Positions 1-6,079 of a DNA stretch of 7,706 bases are shown here, one piece after another; within the stretch, counting starts at the first letter, position 1, and every line of letters starts with the position of its first letter. The DNA is taken from contig DAOTVD010000124.1 in the NCBI GenBank assembly GCA_034437075.1, positions 1 to 7,706 of the forward strand, written 5' to 3'. The notes beneath the pieces were generated by a model. The model did not search any database, had not been told where the DNA came from, and worked only from the letters and a program-made list of their open reading frames with translations. Origin of the DNA: DAOTVD01 sp034437075. GTDB lineage: Bacteria; Chloroflexota; Anaerolineae; Aggregatilineales; J027. The position numbers were made by a program, and so were the translations under genes.

Positions 1-1
1 G

Positions 2-298
2 AAAGATGCCGCACGCACGCTCATGCGCAACACCGACAAGGCCCAGGTTGTGGAATTGACCGAAAACGATGTATGCTGCGGTTTTGGCGGATTGTTCAGC
101 ATCAAAATGCCGGACGTGAGCAACGCCATGCTTAACACGAAAATGGAACACATCAATGCGTGCGCCGCCGAGTGTATCATCACGGGGGATGCCAGTTGCC
201 TGACCCAGATGAACGGCGGGCTAGCACGCCAAGCATCGAGCAAGCGGGTTCGGCACTTGGCCGATGTGCTCGCGGATGCGTTGCCTAGTAAGGAATAG
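2..298 (+). CDS. lutA: LutA, lactate utilization (Fe-S) protein, C-terminal part
   Basis: This is the C-terminal ~98 residues of an LutA/YkgE-type protein; the reading frame is open to the left window edge, so the gene starts outside. LutA is the cysteine-rich (CCG-domain) subunit of the LutABC complex that oxidises L-lactate to pyruvate in the cytoplasm. Seen directly: the second CCG motif, VCCGFGGLFSIKMPDVS, followed by the conserved downstream cysteine in TGDASCL and the typical ending VRHLADVLADAL. The CCGFGG cysteines and the later cysteine are the expected iron-sulfur or heterodisulfide-type ligands of this domain (PF02754 family knowledge). The gene stops with TAG 4 nt before the lutB ATG, and its last codons carry the lutB ribosome-binding site, so the two are surely co-transcribed. 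The ATG at 23 is internal and not the real start. A glycolate oxidase GlcF-like CCG protein is the alternative, but the lutBC neighbours settle it. Confidence 0.95.
   Translation, partial: KDAARTLMRNTDKAQVVELTENDVCCGFGGLFSIKMPDVSNAMLNTKMEHINACAAECIITGDASCLTQMNGGLARQASSKRVRHLADVLADALPSKE
289..295 (+). promoter_or_regulatory. lutB Shine-Dalgarno inside the lutA stop region
   Basis: The sequence TAAGGAA sits within the last codons of lutA, with 7-8 nt to the ATG at 303. It supports 303 as the lutB start rather than the longer open frame beginning at 264, and indicates translational coupling of lutA and lutB. Confidence 0.75.
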
Positions 299-302
299 TA
301 TC

Positions 303-1715
303 ATGCAGATGAATGCCAACAATTTTATTCCCGTTTCAAAAATCAATACCGCTAATGAAGACCTGAAAGCGGCGGTCGGCAAGGCCACCCGCACCGCCTA
401 CGACAAACGCCTGCATGCTATGTTTAGCGAAGGGGCCGAACACGGCGAAGCCCTGCGCCAACAAGCCGCCGAGGCCAAGCGCCGCGCATTGCTCAAATTG
501 CCCGCCTTACTGGAACAAGCCGAAGCCAACATGACCGCCAATGGTATTCTCGTCCGGTGGGCTGCCACTGCCGCCGAAGCGCAGCAACTCGTCATGGCGA
601 TTGCTAACGAGCATGCCGTGAAATCGGTCATTAAAGCCAAGAGTATGGTTAGTGAAGAACTGCATATTAACCAGGTCTTAGAAGAAGCCGGTATCCAGGT
701 AATCGAAACAGACTTGGGCGAATATATCATCCAGTTAGCACATGAACCCCCCAGCCATATCATCGCGCCGGTTATCCATAAGTCTAAAGATGACATCCGC
801 GATTTGTTCATCGCGAAGCTAGGCATGCCCTACACGGATGATGCGCAAGAGATGACCCGCTTTGCCCGGCGAACCTTGCGCGATGCCTTTCTGAGCAGCG
901 ATATGGGTATATCCGGCGCGAATTTTATCATCGCAGAAACCGGTACGCTGGGCCTGGTCAGTAACGAGGGCAACATCCGCCTGACCACGAGCTTGCCCAA
1001 AGTCCATGTGGCCTTGGTCGGCATCGAAAAGTTGGTCGAAACGGTTGAAGATTATGTGACCCTGACGCAAGTATTACCGCGTAGCGGCACAGGCCAACAA
1101 ATGTCCGTCTACACGCACATGATTAACGGCCCCAAACGCGCGGATGACGCCGATGGCCCCGAGCATGTATATGTGATCTTTGTCGATAATGGGCGTAGCG
1201 AGATTTACACAAGCCAATATGCCGAGGTGCTCTCTTGTATTCGCTGCGGTGCCTGCCTGAATACCTGCCCTGTCTATCGTTCCACAGGTGGCCATACCTA
1301 TGGTTCGGTTTATTCCGGCCCGATTGGCGCCGTGCTGACCCCGCTCCTGAATGGCCTGAGCAACGCCAAGCCGCTGCCCCATGCTAGCAGCCTGTGCGGC
1401 AGTTGTAAGCAGGTCTGCCCAGTGGATATTAACTTGCCGAAGTTCTTGTTAGACTTGCGGCATGATCTTGTGCAAGCGGGCGAGCGCGATATGATGATCA
1501 GTGCGGGCATAAAAGGCTGGGAACTGGCGGTGCGCTCTCCGGCCATCTTTCATTTGGCGGGTAAATCCGCCCAAGTGGGTCAAAAGATCGTGGGGGATCA
1601 GTTACCCCAGCCGCTGGGTAACTGGACGGAATTTCGCGAATTCCCAGATTTCGCCCCGAAACCTTTTCGTCAACTGTGGCAAGAACGTCAAGAACGTATG
1701 GAAGGCAAACGATGA
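303..1715 (+). CDS. lutB: LutB, lactate utilization iron-sulfur protein
   Basis: A 470-residue LutB/YkgF/LldF protein, close to the family's usual ~470-475. It is the ferredoxin-like electron-transfer subunit of the LutABC L-lactate oxidising complex. Residues ~60-290 form an LUD (DUF162) domain with the typical ETGT (212-215) followed by LVSNEGN and the LTTSLPKVHVALVG stretch. Residues ~305-380 hold the cluster-binding region: C312, C315, C318 and C322 in CIRCGACLNTCP, then C365, C368 and C372 in LCGSCKQVCPVDI. These fit two [4Fe-4S] clusters. The remaining ~90 residues match the LutB/LldF C-terminal domain. The start at 303 (MQMNANNF) is chosen for its spacing from the SD at 289-295; ATG 309 is a minor alternative. 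The end overlaps lutC by ATGA. No key cysteine is missing, so the protein should be functional. Confidence 0.97.
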   Translation: MQMNANNFIPVSKINTANEDLKAAVGKATRTAYDKRLHAMFSEGAEHGEALRQQAAEAKRRALLKLPALLEQAEANMTANGILVRWAATAAEAQQLVMAIANEHAVKSVIKAKSMVSEELHINQVLEEAGIQVIETDLGEYIIQLAHEPPSHIIAPVIHKSKDDIRDLFIAKLGMPYTDDAQEMTRFARRTLRDAFLSSDMGISGANFIIAETGTLGLVSNEGNIRLTTSLPKVHVALVGIEKLVETVEDYVTLTQVLPRSGTGQQMSVYTHMINGPKRADDADGPEHVYVIFVDNGRSEIYTSQYAEVLSCIRCGACLNTCPVYRSTGGHTYGSVYSGPIGAVLTPLLNGLSNAKPLPHASSLCGSCKQVCPVDINLPKFLLDLRHDLVQAGERDMMISAGIKGWELAVRSPAIFHLAGKSAQVGQKIVGDQLPQPLGNWTEFREFPDFAPKPFRQLWQERQERMEGKR

Positions 1716-2344
1716 GTGCCCGCGAAACGATCCTAAACCGCTTACGCGCTGTGGCTGCACCCGATATTCATCCGCCGGATGTCACAACCCGGCGGGATGT
1801 CGTGCCGCATAAAGATGTCGATTTATTGGCGTGTTTTGTGGCCGAAGCGCAAAAACTGACCGCCAGCGTTCATGTGGCTGCGTCTGAAGCCGATGCGTTT
1901 GAGGCCCTGAAACACTCTCTGGGTGGCACGCAGCAAATTATCTGCTGGGATGCTGCGTATATTCCCCTGACGGACTTTGGCGCGTGGCTTCAGCAAGCGG
2001 GCATCGAACGACGGCCTGCGGATGATGGCCGCGTCAAAGTGAGTATCACGGGTGCGGATGCGGCGATTGCGGCCACGGGTAGCCTGGTAGTGATGAGCGC
2101 GCCCGGCAAACCGCGCAGCGCCTCGTTGACCACCGACCGGCATATCGCCATCATTCGCGAGTCACAGCTTGTATACAATCTTGAAGATTGGTTTCGGGCC
2201 CAAAAGCACGATCTAGAAGCATTTCGGCGCACGGCCAATATCGCGATTATATCCGGCGCGAGCCGCACAGCGGATATTGCCATGGAACTCGTACTCGGGG
2301 CGCATGGCCCCGCTGAGCTTCATATTATCGTCCTGCGCGATTAG
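1712..2344 (+). CDS. lutC: LutC, lactate utilization LUD-domain protein
   Basis: A 210-residue LutC/YkgG protein consisting essentially of one LUD (DUF162) domain; it is the third subunit of the L-lactate to pyruvate oxidising complex. Visible family signatures are the central ATGSLVVMSAPGKPRSASL stretch followed by DRHIAIIRESQLV, and the C-terminal SGASRTADIAMELVLGAHGP and ELHIIVL. The start at 1712 gives MSARETILNRLRAV, a typical LutC beginning. It overlaps the lutB stop (ATGA) and has GGAAGG at 1700-1705, 6 nt upstream. The frame extends further 5' (to 1676), but that part lies inside lutB. The length is normal for the family. The biochemical role of LutC within the complex is less well defined than those of LutA and LutB. 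No clear hairpin terminator follows the stop; the next sequence is gene debris on the opposite strand. Confidence 0.96.
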   Translation: MSARETILNRLRAVAAPDIHPPDVTTRRDVVPHKDVDLLACFVAEAQKLTASVHVAASEADAFEALKHSLGGTQQIICWDAAYIPLTDFGAWLQQAGIERRPADDGRVKVSITGADAAIAATGSLVVMSAPGKPRSASLTTDRHIAIIRESQLVYNLEDWFRAQKHDLEAFRRTANIAIISGASRTADIAMELVLGAHGPAELHIIVLRD

Positions 2345-2437
2345 CAGGGCTGTAGATGGCTACCAGAGCGCATACCACATTCTAGCGGATGCTTCCTGGG
2401 CACGTAGCAACGCGCAGTCGCAGAAATTTCGTTGGTA

Positions 2438-2909
2438 TCAAGGCAGCAAAACGCGCTGGTATTGTTCTGTAATCGCCTGCTGGGTAAAGCGTTGAGCGCT
2501 TGCTTGCAAGGTTGCCTTATCGGGCGGCTGGGCCAACGTAGTGCGGATCGCGTCAGCTAGGGCCTGCACATCCCGCACCGGAACCAACGGCCCATAGCGC
2601 CCCTTATCGAGGATTTCACGCGGGCCACTTTTGCAATCGGTGCTCACCATTGGGCAACCGCAGGCCATCGCCTCGGCCAACACATTCGGGAAGCCTTCGT
2701 AAATGGGACACAGACGCGAGTACATCGAGTGCGGCCATCATGCGCGGTATATCGTCCCGTTCGCCCAACAGATGCACCCGTTCTTGCAATCCCGAGGCCG
2801 CGATAGGTTCCCAGAGCGCCTGATGCGTGGGTAGCACATCCCGGCCCGCAAGCACGAAATGCACATCTGGGCGTTGTTGGTGGATGAGCGCGGCGACATG
2901 CAATGCACC
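2438..2909 (-). pseudogene. GT4 glycosyltransferase remnant, frameshifted and N-truncated
   Basis: Read on the minus strand, this holds roughly the C-terminal 155 residues of a GT4-family (glycosyltransferase group 1) enzyme. From about 2909 to 2700 one frame gives AALIHQQRPDVHFVLAGRD, then ERVHLLGERDDIPRMMAALDV, the second half of the nucleotide-sugar-binding Rossmann domain. From 2698 to the TGA at 2438 a different frame gives EGFPNVLAEAMACGCPMVST (the EX7E motif) and a GPREILDKGRYGPLVPV continuation with a normal-looking end. The two frames join near 2699-2700, where a one-base change would restore continuity. GT4 enzymes are usually ~350-400 residues, and no N-terminal half is found upstream. 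The gene therefore seems both truncated and frameshifted. A sequencing indel could explain the shift but not the missing half. Family call is solid; the sugar and acceptor cannot be told. Confidence 0.82.
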
Positions 2910-3137
2910 GGCTTGCGGCCTGTGCTGCGTCGTGTGGGGCTGCAACGCAGCAGCGTGGTTTATCAAACAAAGCAGAATTGGCCCGAATGGGTCGCCGCAG
3001 CGGAGCGCGCCGGGCTGTGACTGGCCGAAAAGCAGGTGTATGTGCCCTATGTACTGCGGCGTTATAGTGCCCTGTTGGATAATCCGCTGGGGCAATGGGC
3101 CATTTGCAATCGCTATCATCTAGCCTTTGTGAAATAG
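2898..3137 (+). pseudogene. C-terminal remnant of an unidentified protein with an in-frame TGA
   Basis: On the plus strand, in the frame ending at the TAG at 3135-3137, the sequence has coding-like codon use. It reads QNWPEWVAAAERAGL, a TGA at 3018-3020, then LAEKQVYVPYVLRRYSALLD and NPLGQWAICNRYHLAFVK. The ending with basic and aromatic residues resembles the C-termini of class I SAM-dependent methyltransferases, but I cannot identify it with confidence. There is no credible start and no N-terminal domain, and the 5' end runs into the opposite-strand glycosyltransferase remnant. It is best read as a decayed gene tail. The possibility that it is chance coding-like sequence remains, so confidence is low. 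Confidence 0.35.
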
Positions 3138-3379
3138 TCATACCGGGTGACGCAGCATCTCGCTAACGGCGGCTTAACCCAGGGGCTACGCCAGGCTCGG
3201 AGCCAATAGATCGGCGTGATGCAAAAAACATTTTCTGATACTTTAATATTTTCTTTAACTCCTTTGCCGAATTCTTATATTTTTCGACGCGCATCAATGT
3301 TACAGTTAACTTGGTCGCGATGTGCGGCCAAAAAACAACCATGTTGAAATTGCAATTGATGAGAGAGGATACAGAGTAC
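3138..3379 (+). promoter_or_regulatory. AT-rich leader and probable promoter region of the FAS1-PhnD gene
   Basis: There is no gene here. The stretch 3222-3290 is markedly AT-rich compared with the surroundings. It contains TATATT at 3276-3281, a possible -10 box, but only a poor -35 (TTTAAC, 3254-3259) at 16 nt spacing, so the exact promoter is uncertain. AGAGGA at 3364-3369 lies about 10 nt before the ATG at 3380 and is the likely ribosome-binding site. A short imperfect inverted repeat (ACGCC at 3188-3192 with GGCGT at 3213-3217) lies in the GC-rich left part. Confidence 0.4.
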
Positions 3380-4717
3380 ATGCGTAAGTTCATGCTTCTC
3401 GGATTAGTGCTGGCGTTGGCTGCCCTGGTGGCCCCCGGCTATGCGCAAGACCAGACCATCGCCGAAATTGCCGCTGGTAACGAAGATTTCTCCACCTTGA
3501 TGGCGGCTGTTGAAGCTGCCGACCCGTCCGTGGCCGAAGCGCTGTCGAGCGAAGGTGAATTGACCGTCTTTGCCCCCACCAACGATGCTTTCGCGGCGAC
3601 CTTCGAAGCCCTGGGCCTGGATGCCGAAACCGTGCTGGGCGACCAAGAACTGGTCACCGCCATCCTGACCTACCATGTGTTGGGGATGCCCGTGATGGCT
3701 GAAGACGCGATTGCCTTGGCTCCAGCCAATGTCGAAACCTTGCAAGGTGAAGAACTCTCCGTGCGTTTGTCCGGCGAGAGCGTGACGGTTGAAAACGCCA
3801 CGGTCGTGGCGACCGACCTGGAAGCCAGCAATGGTGTCATCCATGTCATCGACCAGGTGATCGTGCCCCCCAGCATTCTGCAAGCGTTGGTTGCTGACGC
3901 CACCGACCTGGGCACCGAAGATGACCCGCTGACCCTGCTGTTCATCCCCAGCGAAGACGCCCAAGAAGTGGCATCCGGCGCTGACGAATTGGCCGAATTG
4001 ATCGAAGCCGAAAGCGGTTTCTCTGTTGACGCCAGCGTCTCCACCGACTATGCCGCCGCCATCGAAGCCCTGTGTGGCGAAGAAGCCGAAATCGGTGCGC
4101 TGAACACCTTTGGCTACATCCTGGCCAGCCAGCGTGGCTGCGCCGAAGTGGGTGTCGTTAGCGTGCGCTTCGGCAGCAGCTTCTACGGCGGCCAGATCGT
4201 CGTGCCTGCCGATAGCGAGATTCAAAGCCTGGAAGACATCACCACCGATACCGTTTTCTGCCGCCCCGATCCGCTGAGCACCAGCGGTTGGATCGTGCCC
4301 AGCATCGCCATGCGCGCCGCTGGTGTGGATGTCGATAACCTGAACGTGGTGGACGCTGGCGGTCATGATGGCGTCATCTCGGGCGTGTACAATGGTGAAT
4401 GCGACGCTGGCGCCAGCTTTGTGGATGCCCGTGGCAACATCGAAGAAGAAAACCCGGATGTGTTCGAGCAGGTGATCGTTATCGGTGAATCTGCTCCCAT
4501 CCCCAACGACACCCTCAGCTTCCGCCCCGGCGTGCCGGAGGCCATGCAAATCCTGCTGGTGGAAACCCTGCTGGACATCGCCGCCGATGAAGCCAACGCC
4601 GAATTGCTGGATCAGGTGTATAGCTGGAGCGGCCTGGCCCGCGCCACCGACGCCTTCTTCGATGACTTCCGCGAGCAGCTCGACGCCGCTGGCCTGAACA
4701 TTGAAGAACTGCAATAA
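3380..4717 (+). CDS. Secreted FAS1 (fasciclin) - PhnD-like phosphonate-binding fusion protein
   Basis: A 445-residue exported protein in two parts. Residues 1-22 are a Sec signal peptide (MRK, a hydrophobic core, likely cut after GYA22); there is no lipobox cysteine. Residues ~25-164 are a FAS1 domain, with TVFAPTNDAF at 62-71, the YH pair at 98-99 and the closing VIHVIDQVIVPP. Residues ~184-435 are a PhnD-type periplasmic binding domain (phosphate/phosphite/phosphonate family): FIPSEDAQEV, TDYAAAIEAL (Y224), the STSG loop at 300-303 and GGHDG (H329). These match the positions that hold the phosphonate group in E. coli PhnD. Four cysteines lie in the second part and could form disulfides. The mature protein has no lysine, 9 arginines and ~79 Asp/Glu. 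The start at 3380 is chosen because it directly begins the signal peptide and has a suitable SD. No transporter ATPase or permease lies next to it. Inference: an extracellular or surface-associated, adhesion-linked ligand-binding protein; an actual role in phosphonate uptake is unproven. Confidence 0.9.
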   Translation: MRKFMLLGLVLALAALVAPGYAQDQTIAEIAAGNEDFSTLMAAVEAADPSVAEALSSEGELTVFAPTNDAFAATFEALGLDAETVLGDQELVTAILTYHVLGMPVMAEDAIALAPANVETLQGEELSVRLSGESVTVENATVVATDLEASNGVIHVIDQVIVPPSILQALVADATDLGTEDDPLTLLFIPSEDAQEVASGADELAELIEAESGFSVDASVSTDYAAAIEALCGEEAEIGALNTFGYILASQRGCAEVGVVSVRFGSSFYGGQIVVPADSEIQSLEDITTDTVFCRPDPLSTSGWIVPSIAMRAAGVDVDNLNVVDAGGHDGVISGVYNGECDAGASFVDARGNIEEENPDVFEQVIVIGESAPIPNDTLSFRPGVPEAMQILLVETLLDIAADEANAELLDQVYSWSGLARATDAFFDDFREQLDAAGLNIEELQ

Positions 4718-4757
4718 CCTCCCCGTTTCGCGTGACCACGCTTAACGTATAGCCACC

Positions 4758-4785
4758 AAGAGGCGCTCCGTAGGACGCCTCTTTT
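4758..4785 (+). terminator. Intrinsic terminator of the FAS1-PhnD gene
   Basis: The stem AAGAGGCG (4758-4765) pairs with CGCCTCTT (4776-4783). An inner TCC/GGA pairing closes a GTA loop, with one bulged C, and a short T run ends at 4785. It lies 40 nt after the stop codon and ends the plus-strand transcript before the convergent SDR gene. Confidence 0.85.
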
Positions 4786-4838
4786 GATTCTACCAAGCCG
4801 AAGATATATACCCAACCGAGATGAAAATATGGAAAATA

Positions 4839-4930
4839 GGTAACTGCTCAGGCTATGCCAATTCTTCCCCCTCTCCCAGGGCTGAAAGCCCGTTTGGGAG
4901 AGGGGTTGGGGTGAGGGCTGAGTAGTTACC
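4839..4930. repeat. MITE-like palindromic intergenic repeat with terminal inverted repeats
   Basis: This is a 92-bp non-coding element. Its ends are inverted repeats: GGTAACTGCTCAGGC (4839-4853) against GGCTGAGTAGTTACC (4916-4930), 13 of 15 positions complementary. Its centre is a strong hairpin: CCCCTCTCCCA (4868-4878) pairs with TGGGAGAGGGG (4895-4905), enclosing GGGCT/AGCCC with a GAA loop. Such CCCTCTCCC/GGGAGAGGG palindromes recur as dispersed repeats in many bacterial genomes, notably Chloroflexota (recalled, not searched). No clear target-site duplication is seen and no protein is encoded, so any movement would depend on a transposase elsewhere. Confidence 0.75.
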
Positions 4931-5121
4931 CCCGGTGTTAGGCTATCAATGGCACCGCAAGGGCAGCGCCCCAGCGTCTTGACCAATAGCGGGCGTCATT
5001 TGAACTCGCTTTAGCATATGTTGAGATACATGGTGGTGCCTGCTATCTGTCAGAAAGCATACATAACGACAACCAGCTACCGAAGTGACCGAAGCCGCAC
5101 CACCACGATCTCACATAACTG
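4931..5121. other. Intergenic space between convergent genes
   Basis: There is no credible gene. It contains a short direct repeat ACCGAAG (5079-5085 and 5088-5094) and a distant 8-bp inverted pair GGTGGTGC (5032-5039) / GCACCACC (5097-5104). No hairpin with a T run that would end the minus-strand SDR transcript is evident. Confidence 0.6.
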
Positions 5122-6000
5122 TTATTTCGTCGCTGTGGCCAGCGTCGCAAAGTGATCCGCCAGCCGATGCGTCCCGGTTTGCGGTGCGCTGCTTTCCAGC
5201 CCGGCGGACGACACGAAAAAATCCAGAAGTTGGGCGGTGTGGCGGCGAAACGGACGCAGCACATTGACGCCAGCGCGGGCCACCGGCAGCGGCAGTCGCG
5301 TGATGCGGGGTGGCTTACCGACGGCGGCGAACGCAGTCTCCGCAATCTGGTCCCAGGTGAATATCTCTGGTCCGCCCACGTCGATATCGGTCTTGGAAGC
5401 AGTGACCGCTTGCAGGCTGGCAGCGGCAAGGTCCGCGCCGTGAACCGGGTTGATGCGCAGTTTGCCGTCACCGAGCAGGTACACCCGCCCGGACTGCGCC
5501 ATCTTCAAGAAGGTGCCCAGGTCGGAGTAGTAGCCAGTCGGACGCAGCACGACGTGATCCAGACCAGAGGCGGCCAGGTCAGCAGCAAAGTCCTCATGGG
5601 CCTTCACAATGGGTACGGTCATCATCTGCGCGGCGTTGAACACCGAGATGAACACGAACTTTTGCACATGGGCGGCCTGTGCCTCCCGCAGAATGTGAAC
5701 GTTCCCCAGGTAATCGACATCGTGCCAGGTGAGGCCGCCCGCCTGTCCCATGAGACTGACGGACGAGAACACCACATCGACACCGTCGGCAGCGCCGCGC
5801 AACGTCTCCGGCTGGGTAACATCCCCGATGTGAATTTCGTCGACACAATCCGCCACGGCGGGGGCCAGGCCGTGTCCTGGCTGTGACAGCTTGCGCTCGC
5901 TGCGGACCAATACGCGCACGCGGTAGCCCTCGGTTTTGAAGGCACGCACCGTGTAGCGCCCCAGGTAGCCGGTCGCCCCGGCGATAAGTACAGTTTTCAT
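5122..6000 (-). CDS. Atypical SDR / NmrA-like NAD(P)-binding oxidoreductase
   Basis: A 292-residue Rossmann-fold protein of the atypical short-chain dehydrogenase class (NmrA / NAD_binding_10 type). The N-terminus MKTVLIAGATGYLGR carries the dinucleotide-binding motif GATGYLG (residues 8-14), followed by RVRVLVRSERKL, a basic segment that often favours NADP. Further family features are HIGDVTQPETL, VDVVFSSVSLMG, KFVFISVFNA and SGLDHVVLRPTGYYSDL. The classical YxxxK catalytic pair is not obvious, as is common in atypical SDRs that act as redox sensors or NDUFA9-like proteins, so enzymatic activity is uncertain. The start at 6000 is chosen because it begins the Rossmann strand and has AGGAG (6009-6013) 8 nt upstream. 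The frame stays open to 6111, but that would overlap the upstream gene and add a non-conserved tail. It is the third gene of the tetR cluster, 79 nt after the membrane-protein gene. The substrate is unknown. Confidence 0.9.
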   Translation of the reverse strand: MKTVLIAGATGYLGRYTVRAFKTEGYRVRVLVRSERKLSQPGHGLAPAVADCVDEIHIGDVTQPETLRGAADGVDVVFSSVSLMGQAGGLTWHDVDYLGNVHILREAQAAHVQKFVFISVFNAAQMMTVPIVKAHEDFAADLAASGLDHVVLRPTGYYSDLGTFLKMAQSGRVYLLGDGKLRINPVHGADLAAASLQAVTASKTDIDVGGPEIFTWDQIAETAFAAVGKPPRITRLPLPVARAGVNVLRPFRRHTAQLLDFFVSSAGLESSAPQTGTHRLADHFATLATATK

Positions 6001-6040
6001 TTGAGTTTCTCCTACCCTGGCATAGATATAGGCTGGGTTA

Positions 6041-6060
6041 GGGCGCAGAGTTGAGCGCCC
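6041..6060 (-). other. Intercistronic GC-rich hairpin
   Basis: GGGCGC (6041-6046) and GCGCCC (6055-6060) form a perfect 6-bp stem with an 8-nt loop in the 79-nt gap between the membrane-protein and SDR genes. On the minus-strand transcript it is followed by UAACCCAGCC, not a U run, so it is not a standard terminator. It could stabilise or process the mRNA, or lower expression of the SDR gene. Confidence 0.5.
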
Positions 6061-6079
6061 AAATAAAGTACGGTTGTGC

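Noticed and set aside
264..302. A longer lutB start at ATG 264
   Set aside because: It would overlap lutA by 35 nt and add 13 non-conserved residues, and the ATG at 303 has a well-spaced SD (289-295).
2827..3123. A 98-codon plus-strand open frame in the debris region
   Set aside because: It is Cys/Trp-rich with no family resemblance and is in a different frame from the coding-like tail ending at 3137.
2644..3141. A long minus-strand open frame across the debris region
   Set aside because: It gives a Cys/Arg/Ala-rich product without domain features and lies out of frame with the recognisable glycosyltransferase segments.
3188..3217. ACGCC...GGCGT inverted repeat with an inner GGCTCGGAGCC
   Set aside because: The stem is short with unpaired insertions and no T run, so it is not convincing as a terminator or operator.
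3404..4714. A 436-codon open frame on the minus strand, antisense to almost the whole FAS1-PhnD gene
   Set aside because: It is a shadow of the sense gene's strong codon bias: the sense gene hardly uses TTA, CTA or TCA codons, so no antisense stops arise. Its product is a Gly/His/Gln-rich sequence with no domain, while the sense frame has a signal peptide and two domains.
5032..5104. GGTGGTGC / GCACCACC inverted pair 57 nt apart and the ACCGAAG tandem
   Set aside because: Short, low-complexity matches are expected by chance in intergenic DNA of this composition; there is no T run to make a terminator.
5152..5886. A 244-codon plus-strand open frame opposite the SDR gene
   Set aside because: The minus strand encodes a clear Rossmann protein with a good SD; the plus frame has no recognisable motif and is a codon-bias shadow.
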